A DNA stretch of 64,000 bases from the NCBI GenBank assembly GCA_033717875.1, contig JADDKJ010000015.1, forward strand, positions 1-64,000, in the 5' to 3' direction. Under the pieces are notes generated by a model that saw only the letters and a list, made by a program, of their open reading frames with translations, had not been told where the DNA came from and searched no databases. Origin of the DNA: SBBG01 sp033717875 (GTDB taxonomy: Bacteria > Pseudomonadota > Gammaproteobacteria > Ga0077554 > Ga007554). The position numbers were made by a program, and so were the translations under genes. Positions within the stretch are counted from its first letter, which is position 1; each line of letters opens with the position of its first letter. Shown here piece after piece: positions 9,282-19,900 of this stretch.

Positions 9282-11060
9282 TCAACCAAACACATACGTC
9301 ACAGACAGATAAGGATTCCAGTTCCCCGTCTTGAATCCATCCGGTTTGTAGAGAGGCGCGCCGAGCGCCGCATCGAATTGCAGCGTCTTCCATTTGCCGC
9401 GCATCCCCAGCGCCGCTCCCGCCAGCCTGTGGCCTATGAGGAAGGCGTCGCTCGCCCCCCATACCCGGCCATGGTCGATGCCAAGATAGGCGGCCGTATC
9501 CACGCCGCGCACCCAGCTCACAGGTGTCGACAGATCATTGCGATGGAAGAAGCCGCTTTCCGCCAGCAGTACGCTGTCGCCATCAAAGCCGCGCACGCTC
9601 CAGCGATGACCGATCGCGATCTGATCCGTCACCAGCGTGGTATCGCCAGTATGTTGGCCGCGTAGCGTGGTGGTGTATTGGAAAGGCCGACCACTCAGCG
9701 TGAACGGCTGGTGGTAGGCGGCGTTCAGCATCCATATCGTGGGGCGCAGAGTCAGCCCCCCTTCGGCGGCGGTCGGCAAATCGTCCTGGGCATCCCCCCA
9801 GGACACGCCGCGCCGATAACCCAGATCGACATCCACGCTGCCACGGCCGAGCAGTTGTCTGGAGGTGATGCCGATCTCGAGATAGGTGGTGCGCCGGCGT
9901 TGAACGATCAGCTCGACATCGTCGAGATAGCTGTTGGCACGGCGGGTGGATACCGCGGCGTATATCCCGAACTTGGCCGATGCCGTGCGGAACGCGGTGT
10001 GATGCGCCCTGGCCTCGGTGATGTCGCTCTTGCCGCTGGACAGGAAACGGGCGGTGGTGCCTTGCACCATCTGCGCAAAGCGGCTGTGGCTGCGGGTGAG
10101 GGTGATCGTGCTGTAGCCGAAGGGAACGCTGTAGCTGCCTCCCAGGCTTTGACTGCGATGATCGGGATCAGGTTGTTCGGTGTTGCTGCTGGCATTGAGG
10201 TTGAGCATGTCGTTCAGGCCCAGGGGATTGTCAAAGGTCGCATAGCCGAAAAGCTGGGTACGGCCGAGCGTGCGGCTGCCCGAGTTGTCCAGGATGACGC
10301 CGCCGCGCACCCGGTCGCTCAGGCGACCGGTCTGGCGCACGAGAGTGACGACGCTGGTGTCGGCGCGCGGCCCCGGCTCAAGACGGGTGGTGACAGACTG
10401 GCTGGGCAGGCGCTTCATCTGTTCCAGCCCCTGCTCCAGATCGCGGACATTGAGTATGTCGCCCTTGTGCACCGGAAAGGCGTTGCGCCACGTACCCCAG
10501 GACTCATCCGCTGCCATGCCGCCTTCGCGAGCGGGCGGCGTGACCATCCTCACCGCGGCGACACGGCCGACGTGCAAGCGCAAAACAAGCCGGCCTTCCT
10601 TGAGGTTCTGTTCGGGCAGCGAGACGCGGGAGGTGGCGTAGCCGAATTCGATCAATTTCGCATTGAGCGTGGCGGCGATCTTGCGCAAGCCTTCGATGCC
10701 AGCGCAGCGATGCAAAAAGGGTTGCGCGGTATCCCCCAACCAAGAAAGGGCCTGCGCATCCCCGCTGGTCAGGGCGATTTCATGGATGACGAAACACGGC
10801 GACTCGTCAGGCAGGTCGGTGGACAGGCGCGACGGGATCTCGGGGGTCAAGACATCGGCTTTGGGTTGCAACGGCTGTTGCCGGAGCCGCTCGCGTTCTT
10901 CCTGGCGCCGCAAGCCTTCTTCGGCGACTTGCGGTGAGCTGACAACGGGCGCAAGCTCCGCCGGCGCAGCCTGCGCCAAGTCCGCGGCAAGCAGCAGGAA
11001 GCACGGAACAGCAAAACACCACCATCCTTGGCGCACAAAAAATGCGGCCATGGGTTTCAT
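9282..11060 (-). CDS. TpsB outer-membrane transporter (ShlB/FhaC/HecB family)
   Basis: A 592-residue outer-membrane beta-barrel that translocates the adjacent haemagglutinin. The N-terminus has a signal peptide (hydrophobic VPCFLLLAADLAQA), then a linker rich in R, Q and E, a POTRA-type domain around residues 85-165 (FVIHEIALTSGDAQ... to GRLVLRLHVGRV) and a C-terminal ShlB-type barrel. The barrel includes the family's VRGFDGDSVLLAESG motif (VRGF/Y conserved loop) and ends in NPYLSVTYVFG, the aromatic last strand expected of a barrel protein. The gene precedes the exoprotein gene by 37 bp, so the pair is an operon read leftward. The ribosome site is weak (AAGAAAAAAA). No defect is seen, so the transporter remains intact while its substrate is truncated. 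Confidence 0.93.
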   Translation of the reverse strand: MKPMAAFFVRQGWWCFAVPCFLLLAADLAQAAPAELAPVVSSPQVAEEGLRRQEERERLRQQPLQPKADVLTPEIPSRLSTDLPDESPCFVIHEIALTSGDAQALSWLGDTAQPFLHRCAGIEGLRKIAATLNAKLIEFGYATSRVSLPEQNLKEGRLVLRLHVGRVAAVRMVTPPAREGGMAADESWGTWRNAFPVHKGDILNVRDLEQGLEQMKRLPSQSVTTRLEPGPRADTSVVTLVRQTGRLSDRVRGGVILDNSGSRTLGRTQLFGYATFDNPLGLNDMLNLNASSNTEQPDPDHRSQSLGGSYSVPFGYSTITLTRSHSRFAQMVQGTTARFLSSGKSDITEARAHHTAFRTASAKFGIYAAVSTRRANSYLDDVELIVQRRRTTYLEIGITSRQLLGRGSVDVDLGYRRGVSWGDAQDDLPTAAEGGLTLRPTIWMLNAAYHQPFTLSGRPFQYTTTLRGQHTGDTTLVTDQIAIGHRWSVRGFDGDSVLLAESGFFHRNDLSTPVSWVRGVDTAAYLGIDHGRVWGASDAFLIGHRLAGAALGMRGKWKTLQFDAALGAPLYKPDGFKTGNWNPYLSVTYVFG

Positions 11061-11616
11061 GATGAATTTTTTTCTTACGGCAAGCCGGTAAACAGCGGCT
11101 CGCGTGTGTTATGTGTCTTGCGCCGTCAATGTGACTGAAGAGGCGCTATGGAAACCCCGAGGGAAAGCCGTTCCAGGCTTTTTCGGGTGCGTTGCATTCC
11201 TGTGCGGGAGAAGCCTTGGTGTGCTGAACCACCAAAGCTTCAGATTGAAAACGCGGCGGCGGTCGCCGCATTTAGCAAGATCCGAAGAGAGTGGCGGCAA
11301 GGGATCGTTGCCTGAGCTTGCTGGTCACTTGGCGGCAGACTATAGCGGTGCAAGGCCGCTTGTCAAACGCTGTTCCGGGAGAAGTGGTCATTGATCCAAC
11401 ATGTTTTATGTGATAAGAGCAGCGGTGGTGGGTGTGTGGCGAAAACCTTGCGCCGTCATTGCTTGCAGGTGCATTACTTTCGATTTATAGTCAAAAACGC
11501 AGGGATATAGCCCGCCGATCGAGGCGTTTCTGCATCGCCCAGTGTTTTTGGATGGCGGGACGTGGGCCGTTGTATCGTATCAATGATGAAACGCACTTAG
11601 TCAGGAGATTGCTGTC
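11061..11616. other. Divergent intergenic region between tpsB and the secreted-protein gene
   Basis: About 556 bp lie between two divergently read genes. Short open frames occur here on both strands, but none has a ribosome site, recognisable domain or consistent codon use, so I read the stretch as control DNA for both neighbours. I could not place a promoter with confidence and see no clear operator or long repeat. Confidence 0.4.
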
Positions 11617-12297
11617 ATGTATAAAAGGATCGCTTCAGTCACCGTCGCCGTAGCCGCCGCATTGGGGATTTGTTATTCGGCCCAGGCCGCCGAGTTTACC
11701 TATGAGGGCACATTTGTCCAGAATGGCAGCAATACGGCTGTCGAGTTTCCGCTTCAGTTTTCCAATGTGCAGCAAAACCAGATCACCGCATTTTCCATCC
11801 AGAGAAGATCGCAGGGCGCCGGCGGCAGCGTGATCTGGACGGATGTGACGCAGTTGGGTTGCGGCGTGTCGTCGTCGTATGCGCCGGTTCAGAGTTTTAT
11901 CGCCAGTTCGGGGGGTGTGAACGGCAATTTTGTTGCCACTTGCGGGGCCGGGGTGAGCGCGGGTGATGTCGCCCGGGTGTCGGTTACCGTCAACCCGCAG
12001 CAGCCGCTGGTGTTGGTGGCGGGACCGCGTTTATTGGCGGCGGGCAGCCTTACCAAATTGAGCTGGTTGCATGGCGGAGGTTATTTTCAATGCCAGCCCT
12101 ATACGCTGAATGGCCAGCACCCGATCTGGAGTCCGGGCAATTTTGGTTTGACGGGGCAGATCACCGCGTCGACGCAAGGTGATATCAGTCTGGTGGCGTC
12201 ATCCTCGCCTAGAACGGTGTCCTTCGCGCTGCAATGCATTGCCTCCACGGGGTTCAACATTCCACCTGTGGCTGTTGTGAACGTTACCGTAAGGTAA
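11617..12297 (+). CDS. Secreted or periplasmic protein of unknown function
   Basis: A 226-residue protein that I do not recognise. It starts after a good ribosome site (TCAGGAG, 8 bp before ATG 11617) and has a clear signal peptide: MYKR, a hydrophobic stretch and a likely cleavage after YSAQAAE. The mature part is rich in S, V, Q, G and T in alternating patterns typical of beta-sandwich proteins, with four cysteines (GCGVSS, ATCGAG, FQCQPY, LQCIAS) that could form two disulfides. No membrane segment follows the signal. It stands alone, divergent from tpsB and ended by a strong shared terminator. A surface or matrix protein is possible but unsupported. Confidence 0.75.
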   Translation: MYKRIASVTVAVAAALGICYSAQAAEFTYEGTFVQNGSNTAVEFPLQFSNVQQNQITAFSIQRRSQGAGGSVIWTDVTQLGCGVSSSYAPVQSFIASSGGVNGNFVATCGAGVSAGDVARVSVTVNPQQPLVLVAGPRLLAAGSLTKLSWLHGGGYFQCQPYTLNGQHPIWSPGNFGLTGQITASTQGDISLVASSSPRTVSFALQCIASTGFNIPPVAVVNVTVR

Positions 12298-12308
12298 GAT
12301 TAGTTCGA

Positions 12309-12341
12309 GAACCCGTTCAAGGCTTGGCCTTGAGCGGGTTC
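12309..12341. terminator. Bidirectional hairpin terminator between convergent genes
   Basis: A 15-bp stem, GAACCCGTTCAAGGC paired with GCCTTGAGCGGGTTC, with a 3-base loop and one G-U or mismatch position. It lies 11 bp after the stop of the rightward secreted-protein gene and 12 bp beyond the stop of the leftward uup gene, so it can end both transcripts. There is only a short T run. Confidence 0.8.
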
Positions 12342-12353
12342 TTGCGTAGACCC

Positions 12354-14252
<1,899 letters not shown>

Positions 14253-14357
14253 GAGTGAAAACCGGAATCAGAGACGGGTGAATAGAGTGGTGAGAGATGA
14301 AATGGTTCCCCGCGAGGAGACGCTTTCTTCGGGTTTAGGGGAGCCTGTCTGCGGCGG

Positions 14358-14861
14358 TCAGCGGATAATACCCACCCCGACGCCAAAGCGGAATCGCGAC
14401 GGCGGCGATGGCTGAGGAAGCGGCCAGAGGTGGATTCTGTCCGCTTCCACCACCGGGTAACGATAGGATGTATCGCCAACGCTGCGCTCCTGGATTTCCT
14501 TGACCGTGCCCACCACAGTGATTTCGCGTTTGGGAGCGTAAACCATGGTTTCGAGGTAGCCTGGCTGGCGCAGCAGAAACCGCCCGATGGCGTCTTTGCC
14601 GGTGTCGGGTTCCTGATCCGAGTCAAGTGGGTAGGCGAGTACCGTCAGTTCGGTGTGGTCGGCGGCATTGCGGCTTTCGACGATCACGCCGCCCCACAAC
14701 ACCCGGCGGTCGAGGAGGGCGCTATCCTGAGTCACCTGTTGCGGGGTCAGGCGCGTATCCACAGCCCCCAGATCCTGGACGGGAAAAGGTGGATTGACGG
14801 CGCAGCCACTCAGCAGCAGCGCCAACAAGGCCAAGTAAAGCAGGTTATACAAGCGCGTCAT
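14358..14861 (-). CDS. Slp-family outer-membrane lipoprotein (second of a pair)
   Basis: A 167-residue lipoprotein of the Slp (starvation-lipoprotein) family. I start it at ATG 14861, whose A-T-G overlaps the TGA of the preceding slp gene by one base (TGATG), so the two are translationally coupled; an open frame continues upstream but lies inside that neighbour. The N-terminus is MTRLYNLLYLALLALLLSGC, a lipobox with the cysteine at residue 20. The Slp core shows VLWGGVIVESRN, LTVLAYPLDSDQEP, GRFLLRQPGYLETMVYAPKREITVVGTVK and a final YRYPVVEADRIHLWP. The product should be anchored to the outer membrane. It is close in sequence to its neighbour, suggesting an old tandem duplication. Confidence 0.88.
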   Translation of the reverse strand: MTRLYNLLYLALLALLLSGCAVNPPFPVQDLGAVDTRLTPQQVTQDSALLDRRVLWGGVIVESRNAADHTELTVLAYPLDSDQEPDTGKDAIGRFLLRQPGYLETMVYAPKREITVVGTVKEIQERSVGDTSYRYPVVEADRIHLWPLPQPSPPSRFRFGVGVGIIR

Positions 14862-15397
14862 CAGCGATAGTAGCGCGGCGGAGGCCAGTACCACGGCGAA
14901 TAGAAAGGATCCCACCAGAAAGGACTCCAGAAGAAAGGATCGCGGTAGGGAACATAAACGATATTGGGTTCCTTGGGCCACAGATAGACGGCATCCACGG
15001 CAACGCGCGGAAACGGGTACGGAAAGTCGCCCACCCTGCCGGGTTCAACACCACGGACTTCCCCGGTCACCGTCACCTCCCGGCCTGCGGCATAGAGCGC
15101 CGGGTCATAAAAACCCTGCGCGCAGCCGATGAAACGCCCCAGCGTCCGGTCATCGCGTACCGGCCGCGCTTCCTTGTCGAGCGGGAGGGCCAGGATGCGG
15201 AAACAGGTCTCCTGTTCCTTCGGAGTGGTGTCGACAATCACCCCGCCCCAGCGTACTCGTTGCCCTTCCGGGGTTCCCGTCTGGATTTCTTGGGGGGTGG
15301 CGGGAGAGAAAGAACCCTTGTTGAGCGCGGCGGGCGGCACGGTGGCGCATCCTCCGAGCAACAGGCCAAGCAGAAATAGCGGAAGCCAGCGAAACAT
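14861..15397 (-). CDS. Slp-family outer-membrane lipoprotein with aromatic-rich tail (first of a pair)
   Basis: A 178-residue Slp-family lipoprotein. ATG 15397 is chosen over an upstream in-frame ATG (15430) because it directly opens the signal MFRWLPLFLLGLLLGGC (lipobox cysteine at 17) and has an AGGA ribosome site. The core repeats the family pattern (VRWGGVIVDTTPKEQET, FRILALPLDKEARP, GRFIGCAQGFYDPALYAAGREVTVTG). After the usual end (VDAVYLWP) it carries an extra tail of about 35 residues made almost only of W, F, Y, P, D and S. It is the promoter-proximal gene of the pair. The tail might pack against the envelope or another protein; that is a guess. Confidence 0.88.
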   Translation of the reverse strand: MFRWLPLFLLGLLLGGCATVPPAALNKGSFSPATPQEIQTGTPEGQRVRWGGVIVDTTPKEQETCFRILALPLDKEARPVRDDRTLGRFIGCAQGFYDPALYAAGREVTVTGEVRGVEPGRVGDFPYPFPRVAVDAVYLWPKEPNIVYVPYRDPFFWSPFWWDPFYSPWYWPPPRYYR

Positions 15398-15529
15398 GAC
15401 GGATTCCTGTTCGAGCCGGATAAACTCCATTCTATTGTAGCGGGCTCTTCGTTGAAAAGGGAGGGGTGTCTTTGGCGCTGCAACTCATTGAACCTAAAAA
15501 CGGTGGTTGGAGCCTACTGCGAATGCCTA

Positions 15530-16650
15530 TTGATCCGGCCAGTTGAAGTTTGAAGTTTTCATGCTGCATATTTCACACGAGCATCCTGAAAGTATTTTTT
15601 GACACGCTCAGGTGATTTCTCCAAGGTCTGCATGTGCTCCGTTGTTGCAGCTTTCAGTTTTGCCTTGGTGCGTACCGGAACTTTTGTATAAATGGCTTGC
15701 TTCAAATCTGCATTAAGCCGCTCTTCCGGGTTTAGCTCCGGGCTGTAGCTGGGCAGGTAAAACAACTCGATCTTGTCTTTACGTTCTTCAACCCAAGTCT
15801 TGACCGGCTTGCTGTGATGCACACGCAAATTATCGAGAATCAGAAATACCTTCTTCGCCGCATCTTTGATTAACGCTTCCAGAAACTCGATCAATTTGTC
15901 CGAGTTTAAGGCCTCATCAATAATCATCCAGCGAGTTTTGCCCTGATTGGTGACGGTGGCGATCATCGACAGTTTCTGGCGGGTGCCGCCCACCGCAAAG
16001 GTCACCGGTGTTTTCCCAGCCGGGGCGTAGCTGCGACCGCGCACATCGGTGTTCACTACCGCCGTCTCGTCGCCCCAGTGAATCTCGGCACCCTCGGCCT
16101 TGGCGCGTTTCTCAATGGCGGGGTATTCCTCGTCCAGCCAGTTCTGCACGGCCTCCGGGCGTTGCTCGTAAGCCTTCTTGATCGGCTTTTGCGGGGTGAA
16201 CCCCCAGCGCTTGAGGTAATTGCCAATACCCCGCACCGATAGCTTGATTCCGTATTCGCGCTCAATCAACTGCATGACGGCAGCCCGGTTCCACAGTGCA
16301 CATTCCATCTTCAGTTGCTCCGGCCGTTTGTCGCAGATGATTTGCCGAACCAACCGCTCTTGCTCATCCGTCAGGTGGCGGCCTTCGCCACCTTGTCTGC
16401 CGCGCGGCGTGGGCTTGATCGTTCCGGCTCCGCCCTGTTCATAGCGGTCAATGATGCCGCGCACGGTCGGGTAGGAAAGCCCACTCAGCTCAACGATGCG
16501 CATCACGCCCATCCCTTTGCGATGCAATCGCACGACCTGCTTACGCCGCTCGTGCAACCGCTCCAATGTCTGAAATCTTGCATCTTCTTTGTCCATGTAT
16601 ATCTGACTGAGGCGCACGACAAAAATTCAATCTTCATCGTGCCGAGTCTA
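15530..16650 (-). mobile_element. IS630-family insertion sequence, complete
   Basis: The transposase gene is bracketed by imperfect terminal inverted repeats of about 30 bp. The left inner part GTTGAAGTTTGAAGTTTT (15542-15559) matches the complement of AAAAATTCAATCTTCATC (16621-16638) at 15 of 18 positions, and outside it the ends share a GA..CGGC block. The outermost bases are flanked by TA at 15528-15529 and 16651-16652, the target duplicated by this family. That gives an element of about 1,121 bp. The outer limits are inferred from the repeats and the TA pair. Confidence 0.75.
15559..16596 (-). CDS. IS630-family transposase
   Basis: A 345-residue Tc1/mariner-like DDE transposase. N-terminal helix-turn-helix segments bind the element's ends (VVRLHRKGMGVMRIVELSG, LSYPTVRGIIDRYEQGG), then a winged-helix part with RGIGNYLKRWGF. 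The catalytic residues are visible: HWGDETAVV (first D), VFLILDNLRVHHSK (second D) and PSYSPELNPEERLN (E). I prefer ATG 16596 (MDKEDARFQTLE); an in-frame GTG at 16617 would add seven residues. The stop coincides with the inner edge of the left terminal repeat. The frame is unbroken, so the enzyme may still be active. Confidence 0.9.
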   Translation of the reverse strand: MDKEDARFQTLERLHERRKQVVRLHRKGMGVMRIVELSGLSYPTVRGIIDRYEQGGAGTIKPTPRGRQGGEGRHLTDEQERLVRQIICDKRPEQLKMECALWNRAAVMQLIEREYGIKLSVRGIGNYLKRWGFTPQKPIKKAYEQRPEAVQNWLDEEYPAIEKRAKAEGAEIHWGDETAVVNTDVRGRSYAPAGKTPVTFAVGGTRQKLSMIATVTNQGKTRWMIIDEALNSDKLIEFLEALIKDAAKKVFLILDNLRVHHSKPVKTWVEERKDKIELFYLPSYSPELNPEERLNADLKQAIYTKVPVRTKAKLKAATTEHMQTLEKSPERVKKYFQDARVKYAA

Positions 16651-16667
16651 TAATGCACCGAATCTGC

Positions 16668-16812
16668 GCGAGAAAATCGCAAAATCTATCCTCACCGTTT
16701 TGCCGGAAGCAAAACGGGACAGCCGCTGGCTGCCCGGAGGGCATACGCCATGGAAGGCGTATGTCACGGTAGCGGATGGCTACGGCTGCGGAATATTTTG
16801 CGATTTTCTCGC
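16668..16812. repeat. Multi-hairpin element: 18-bp closing stem around four hairpins
   Basis: GCGAGAAAATCGCAAAAT at 16668-16685 is perfectly complementary to 16795-16812, and imperfect pairing continues about 8 bp outward. The enclosed 109 bases hold four consecutive hairpins: CCGTTTTGC/GCAAAACGG (16695-16717), CAGCC/GGCTG (16720-16732), CATACGCC/GGCGTATG (16742-16763) and GTAGC/GCTAC (16769-16783). Folded, this is a closed multibranch junction. A weak open frame crosses it on the minus strand but has no ribosome site. It could be a small mobile palindromic element or a structured RNA; I cannot tell which. Confidence 0.7.
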
Positions 16813-16896
16813 CCATCTTCAGCGCCTTAATCATTCTCGCTACGGTTCCAACCACCGTTTTTAGGTTGAAAAACAGCTTGTGTGCTTCGCACGCCT

Positions 16897-16927
16897 GGCG
16901 GGTTATGCGAAAAAACGCTAACCCGCC
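16897..16927. repeat. REP-like palindrome / terminator downstream of lhr
   Basis: GGCGGGTTA pairs with TAACCCGCC around an inner GCG-AAAAAA-CGC, giving a stem of about 12 bp. It sits 40 bp beyond the stop of the leftward lhr gene and could end its transcript. The GCGGGTT/AACCCGC core recurs at 21357 and 24352. Confidence 0.7.
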
Positions 16928-16966
16928 CTGCATTTATCGCTTGATTGGCAGCCGATTCGCCCCGGC

Positions 16967-19900
16967 TCAGGCAGACTCCCTGCGATATGCCGGTATCCTT
17001 GGTTTGACAGGGTGTCTGAGCAAGGTGTTTTTCAGTTCCCATTGCTCTTTTTCGTTTGTTGAGTCGAGGAACCGGATTTCTCCCGCGATCTGTATGGCCA
17101 CGGGTATGCCATCGCGATACAGCACGCGGTTTCCGGCCAGGGCGGGGACTTTGGGGCCGGGGGTGATGATGCCGGCGAGATTGAGGGGGTCGGCGCCGGA
17201 CAGGGTGATGGTAATCCCGTTGCCGGGTTGGCGGCGGATGTCGCGCAGCGAGCCGACGGCTTCGGGCAGGGCGTATTGTTCGCCGGAGAATCCGGCGACG
17301 AAGCGTCCGCCGCGGATTTCGCCGCGGGCTTCGAGGCGGCGGTAGGTCCAGAGCAGTTCGCGCCAAGGTGGCAACCAGGTGGCTTCGCGTTCCAGCAGTT
17401 TGCGGAATACCACGCCGTAGCGGCGCAGCAGGGCGCGGGCGATGAACTCCACGGTATCGGGGTCGTGTCCGGCGCTGGCCCAGGGGCGGGGTTGCGGGTT
17501 TGGCGCGTGCGCTGTGCCGTTGCGTTTGAGCAGACCCCAGCGCCCGGCATCGGCAAGGCCTGAGGCGAGGCCGCGGCGCCGACTGGCGAGCGGGCGGCGC
17601 TTGTCGGCGGGGGTGAGCAGCGCGCGCAGGCCGCTGAAGCCGTCGGCGCTGACCCGGCCTGCCGCCACCAGTTCGCCGAGCGCGTCTTCCAGTTGCGAGG
17701 GCAGCAGCCGCACGCCGCCGGCGAGTTCGTCGAAGAACGAGGCGCCGTGGGCGGCAAGGTATTCCGCCACGGTTCGCGCCGGGGGCGACAGGCCCGTCAG
17801 GTCGTCGCTCCGTTCCCCGGCCAGTTCGTTCCAGAGGCCAAGATGGCGGCGGCTGAGCAGGGCGATGGGCGTGGTGCGTACCGGGCCGCCGCCCGAGTCC
17901 TTGCTCGCCGCGCGCGGGGTGAGGCGCGCCCAGACCGCGCGGCCCGATAGGCATAGACTATCAAGCCAGCCAGGATCATAGTCATTGAGACGGCAAGGCA
18001 GGATATCCGCTTCCCACGCTACGGCCTGGGTCTCGAAGCCTTCGAGTTGTTCGATGACGGCGGTCAGAGCTTCGGGACCTTCGCCGCGCAGTTCGGGTTC
18101 CAGGCGCTGCCAGTGGAACAGGAAGCGCATGAAGTCGGCGCTGCTGACGGGCTCGATCTCCTGACGCAGACGTTTGAGGGTGTAGCGGTGGATACGTGCC
18201 AGCAGGCGGCGTTCGCACCACTCGGTGTCGGTCGTGCCGGGCGTGAACTGGCCGCGCAGCGCGAAGCCTTCGCCTTCGAGGGCCAGCAGCGCGGCGTCGA
18301 TGTCGCGTTCGGACAGGCCCAGCGGTGCGGCCAGCGACGCCGCCGTGACCGGCCCCAAGCCTTCGAGCCGCCCGCGCACGATCTCGATCAGCGCTGTTTC
18401 GCGATCCCAGTCCTGTGCGAGGTATTCGGGCGGCGCGGTGATGACGGGCTCAAGGCGCATCGGGCCGAACACGGCCTGGAATTGCTGCAGGCGCTCCACC
18501 GCGATCCAGAGTGCGGCCTGATGTCGCGCGTCGAGTATCACTGTGGCGCGGCCTGTCTGCGTCAGCGCTTGCATGTAAGTTTGCCAGCGTTCTCCTTCCC
18601 GCGCGGTGACAAAACCCAGCACCACCAGTGCATCGTGCAGCTCGTCGGCATGTGTGACCTCCGGCCATACCTCGTCGCGCACGCGCTGGATGGCGTCGGG
18701 ATCGAGCTGGCCGAGGTCGGACGCGCTCTCGGGATCGAGCCAGCGGCGCGCCATCACCGCCTGGGTGCGCCGCTCTTCCAGCGGTGCGTCGTCCAGGAAG
18801 GTATAGGGGCGCGCGGTGAGGATCTCCTGCGCCAAAGGCGAGGGCGTGGGCAGGTCGCGCGCCACGGCGCGGATCTCGCCGCGTTCCAGTGCGGCGAGCA
18901 GTCGTTCCAGGCCCTCGATGTCCATCGCCTCGTGCAGGCAGTCATCGATGGTCTGGCGCACCAGCGGGTGGTCGGGGATCTCGCGGTCGCCGACGATGTT
19001 TTCCAGGCAGGCGCGCTGGTCGGGGAAGACCAGACCGACCAGATCCTCGGCGAACATGCGCTGCAATTGCGGCGGGGTTTTCTTGCCGCCGCGAAAGCGT
19101 GGCAGCGCCAGGGCGGTGGTGGCGTTCCAGCGCCAGCGCGTGGTGAACATCGGCGCGTCGAGCAGCGCCTGCACCAGCAGCGGACGCACCGTTTTTGCAT
19201 TCAGGTAGCGCGCCACTTCGTCGAGCGGAAAGCTGTGCGTGGCGGTGAGCGACAGCACGATGGCGTCTTCGCTCGCCGCCGCCTGGAGTTCGAAATTGAA
19301 GTTGCGGCAAAAGCGCTTGCGCAGACTCAGTCCCCAAGCGCGGTTGAGGCGCGAGCCGTAGGGCGAGTGGACGATGAGCTGCATGCCGCCGGATTCGTCG
19401 AAGAAACGCTCCAGCACGATCGTTTCCTGGCTGGGCATGGCGCCGAGCATGGCGTGCGCGGCGGCGAGATATTCGACGATCTGCACGGCGGCGGCTCCGA
19501 CGATGCCGATTTCCTGTACCAGCCACAGCAGGACGTGGTCGGCGGAGATGTTCAGCAGCTCGGTCAGTTCGGTGCGCAGCCGCGACACGGCGCGCGACAG
19601 CTCGTCGCTGCGGCCGGGCGCCTCGCCGATCCAGAACGGGATGGTCGGCGGCTGGCCCTTGGCGTCTTCCACCCGTACCTTGCCGGCTTCGATGCGCAGG
19701 ATGCGGTAGGAATGGTTGCCGAGCTGGAAGATGTCGCCCGCCATGCTCTCCACGGCGAAGTCCTCGTTGAGGGTGCCAATGAACTGGCTTTCGGGTTCCA
19801 GGATCACCTGGTAATCGGCATTGTCGGGGATGGTGCCGCCCGAAGTGAGCGCGGTGAGGCGCGCGCCGCGCCGGGGGCGCAGTTGCCGGTTCACGCTGTC

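Noticed and set aside
11104..11394. A 96-codon rightward gene upstream of the secreted-protein gene
   Set aside because: No ribosome site, no domain and irregular codon use.
16634..16933. A 99-codon protein gene on the minus strand
   Set aside because: It spans the IS end, the closing stem and all four hairpins, lacks a ribosome site, and its sequence is better explained by the palindromes.
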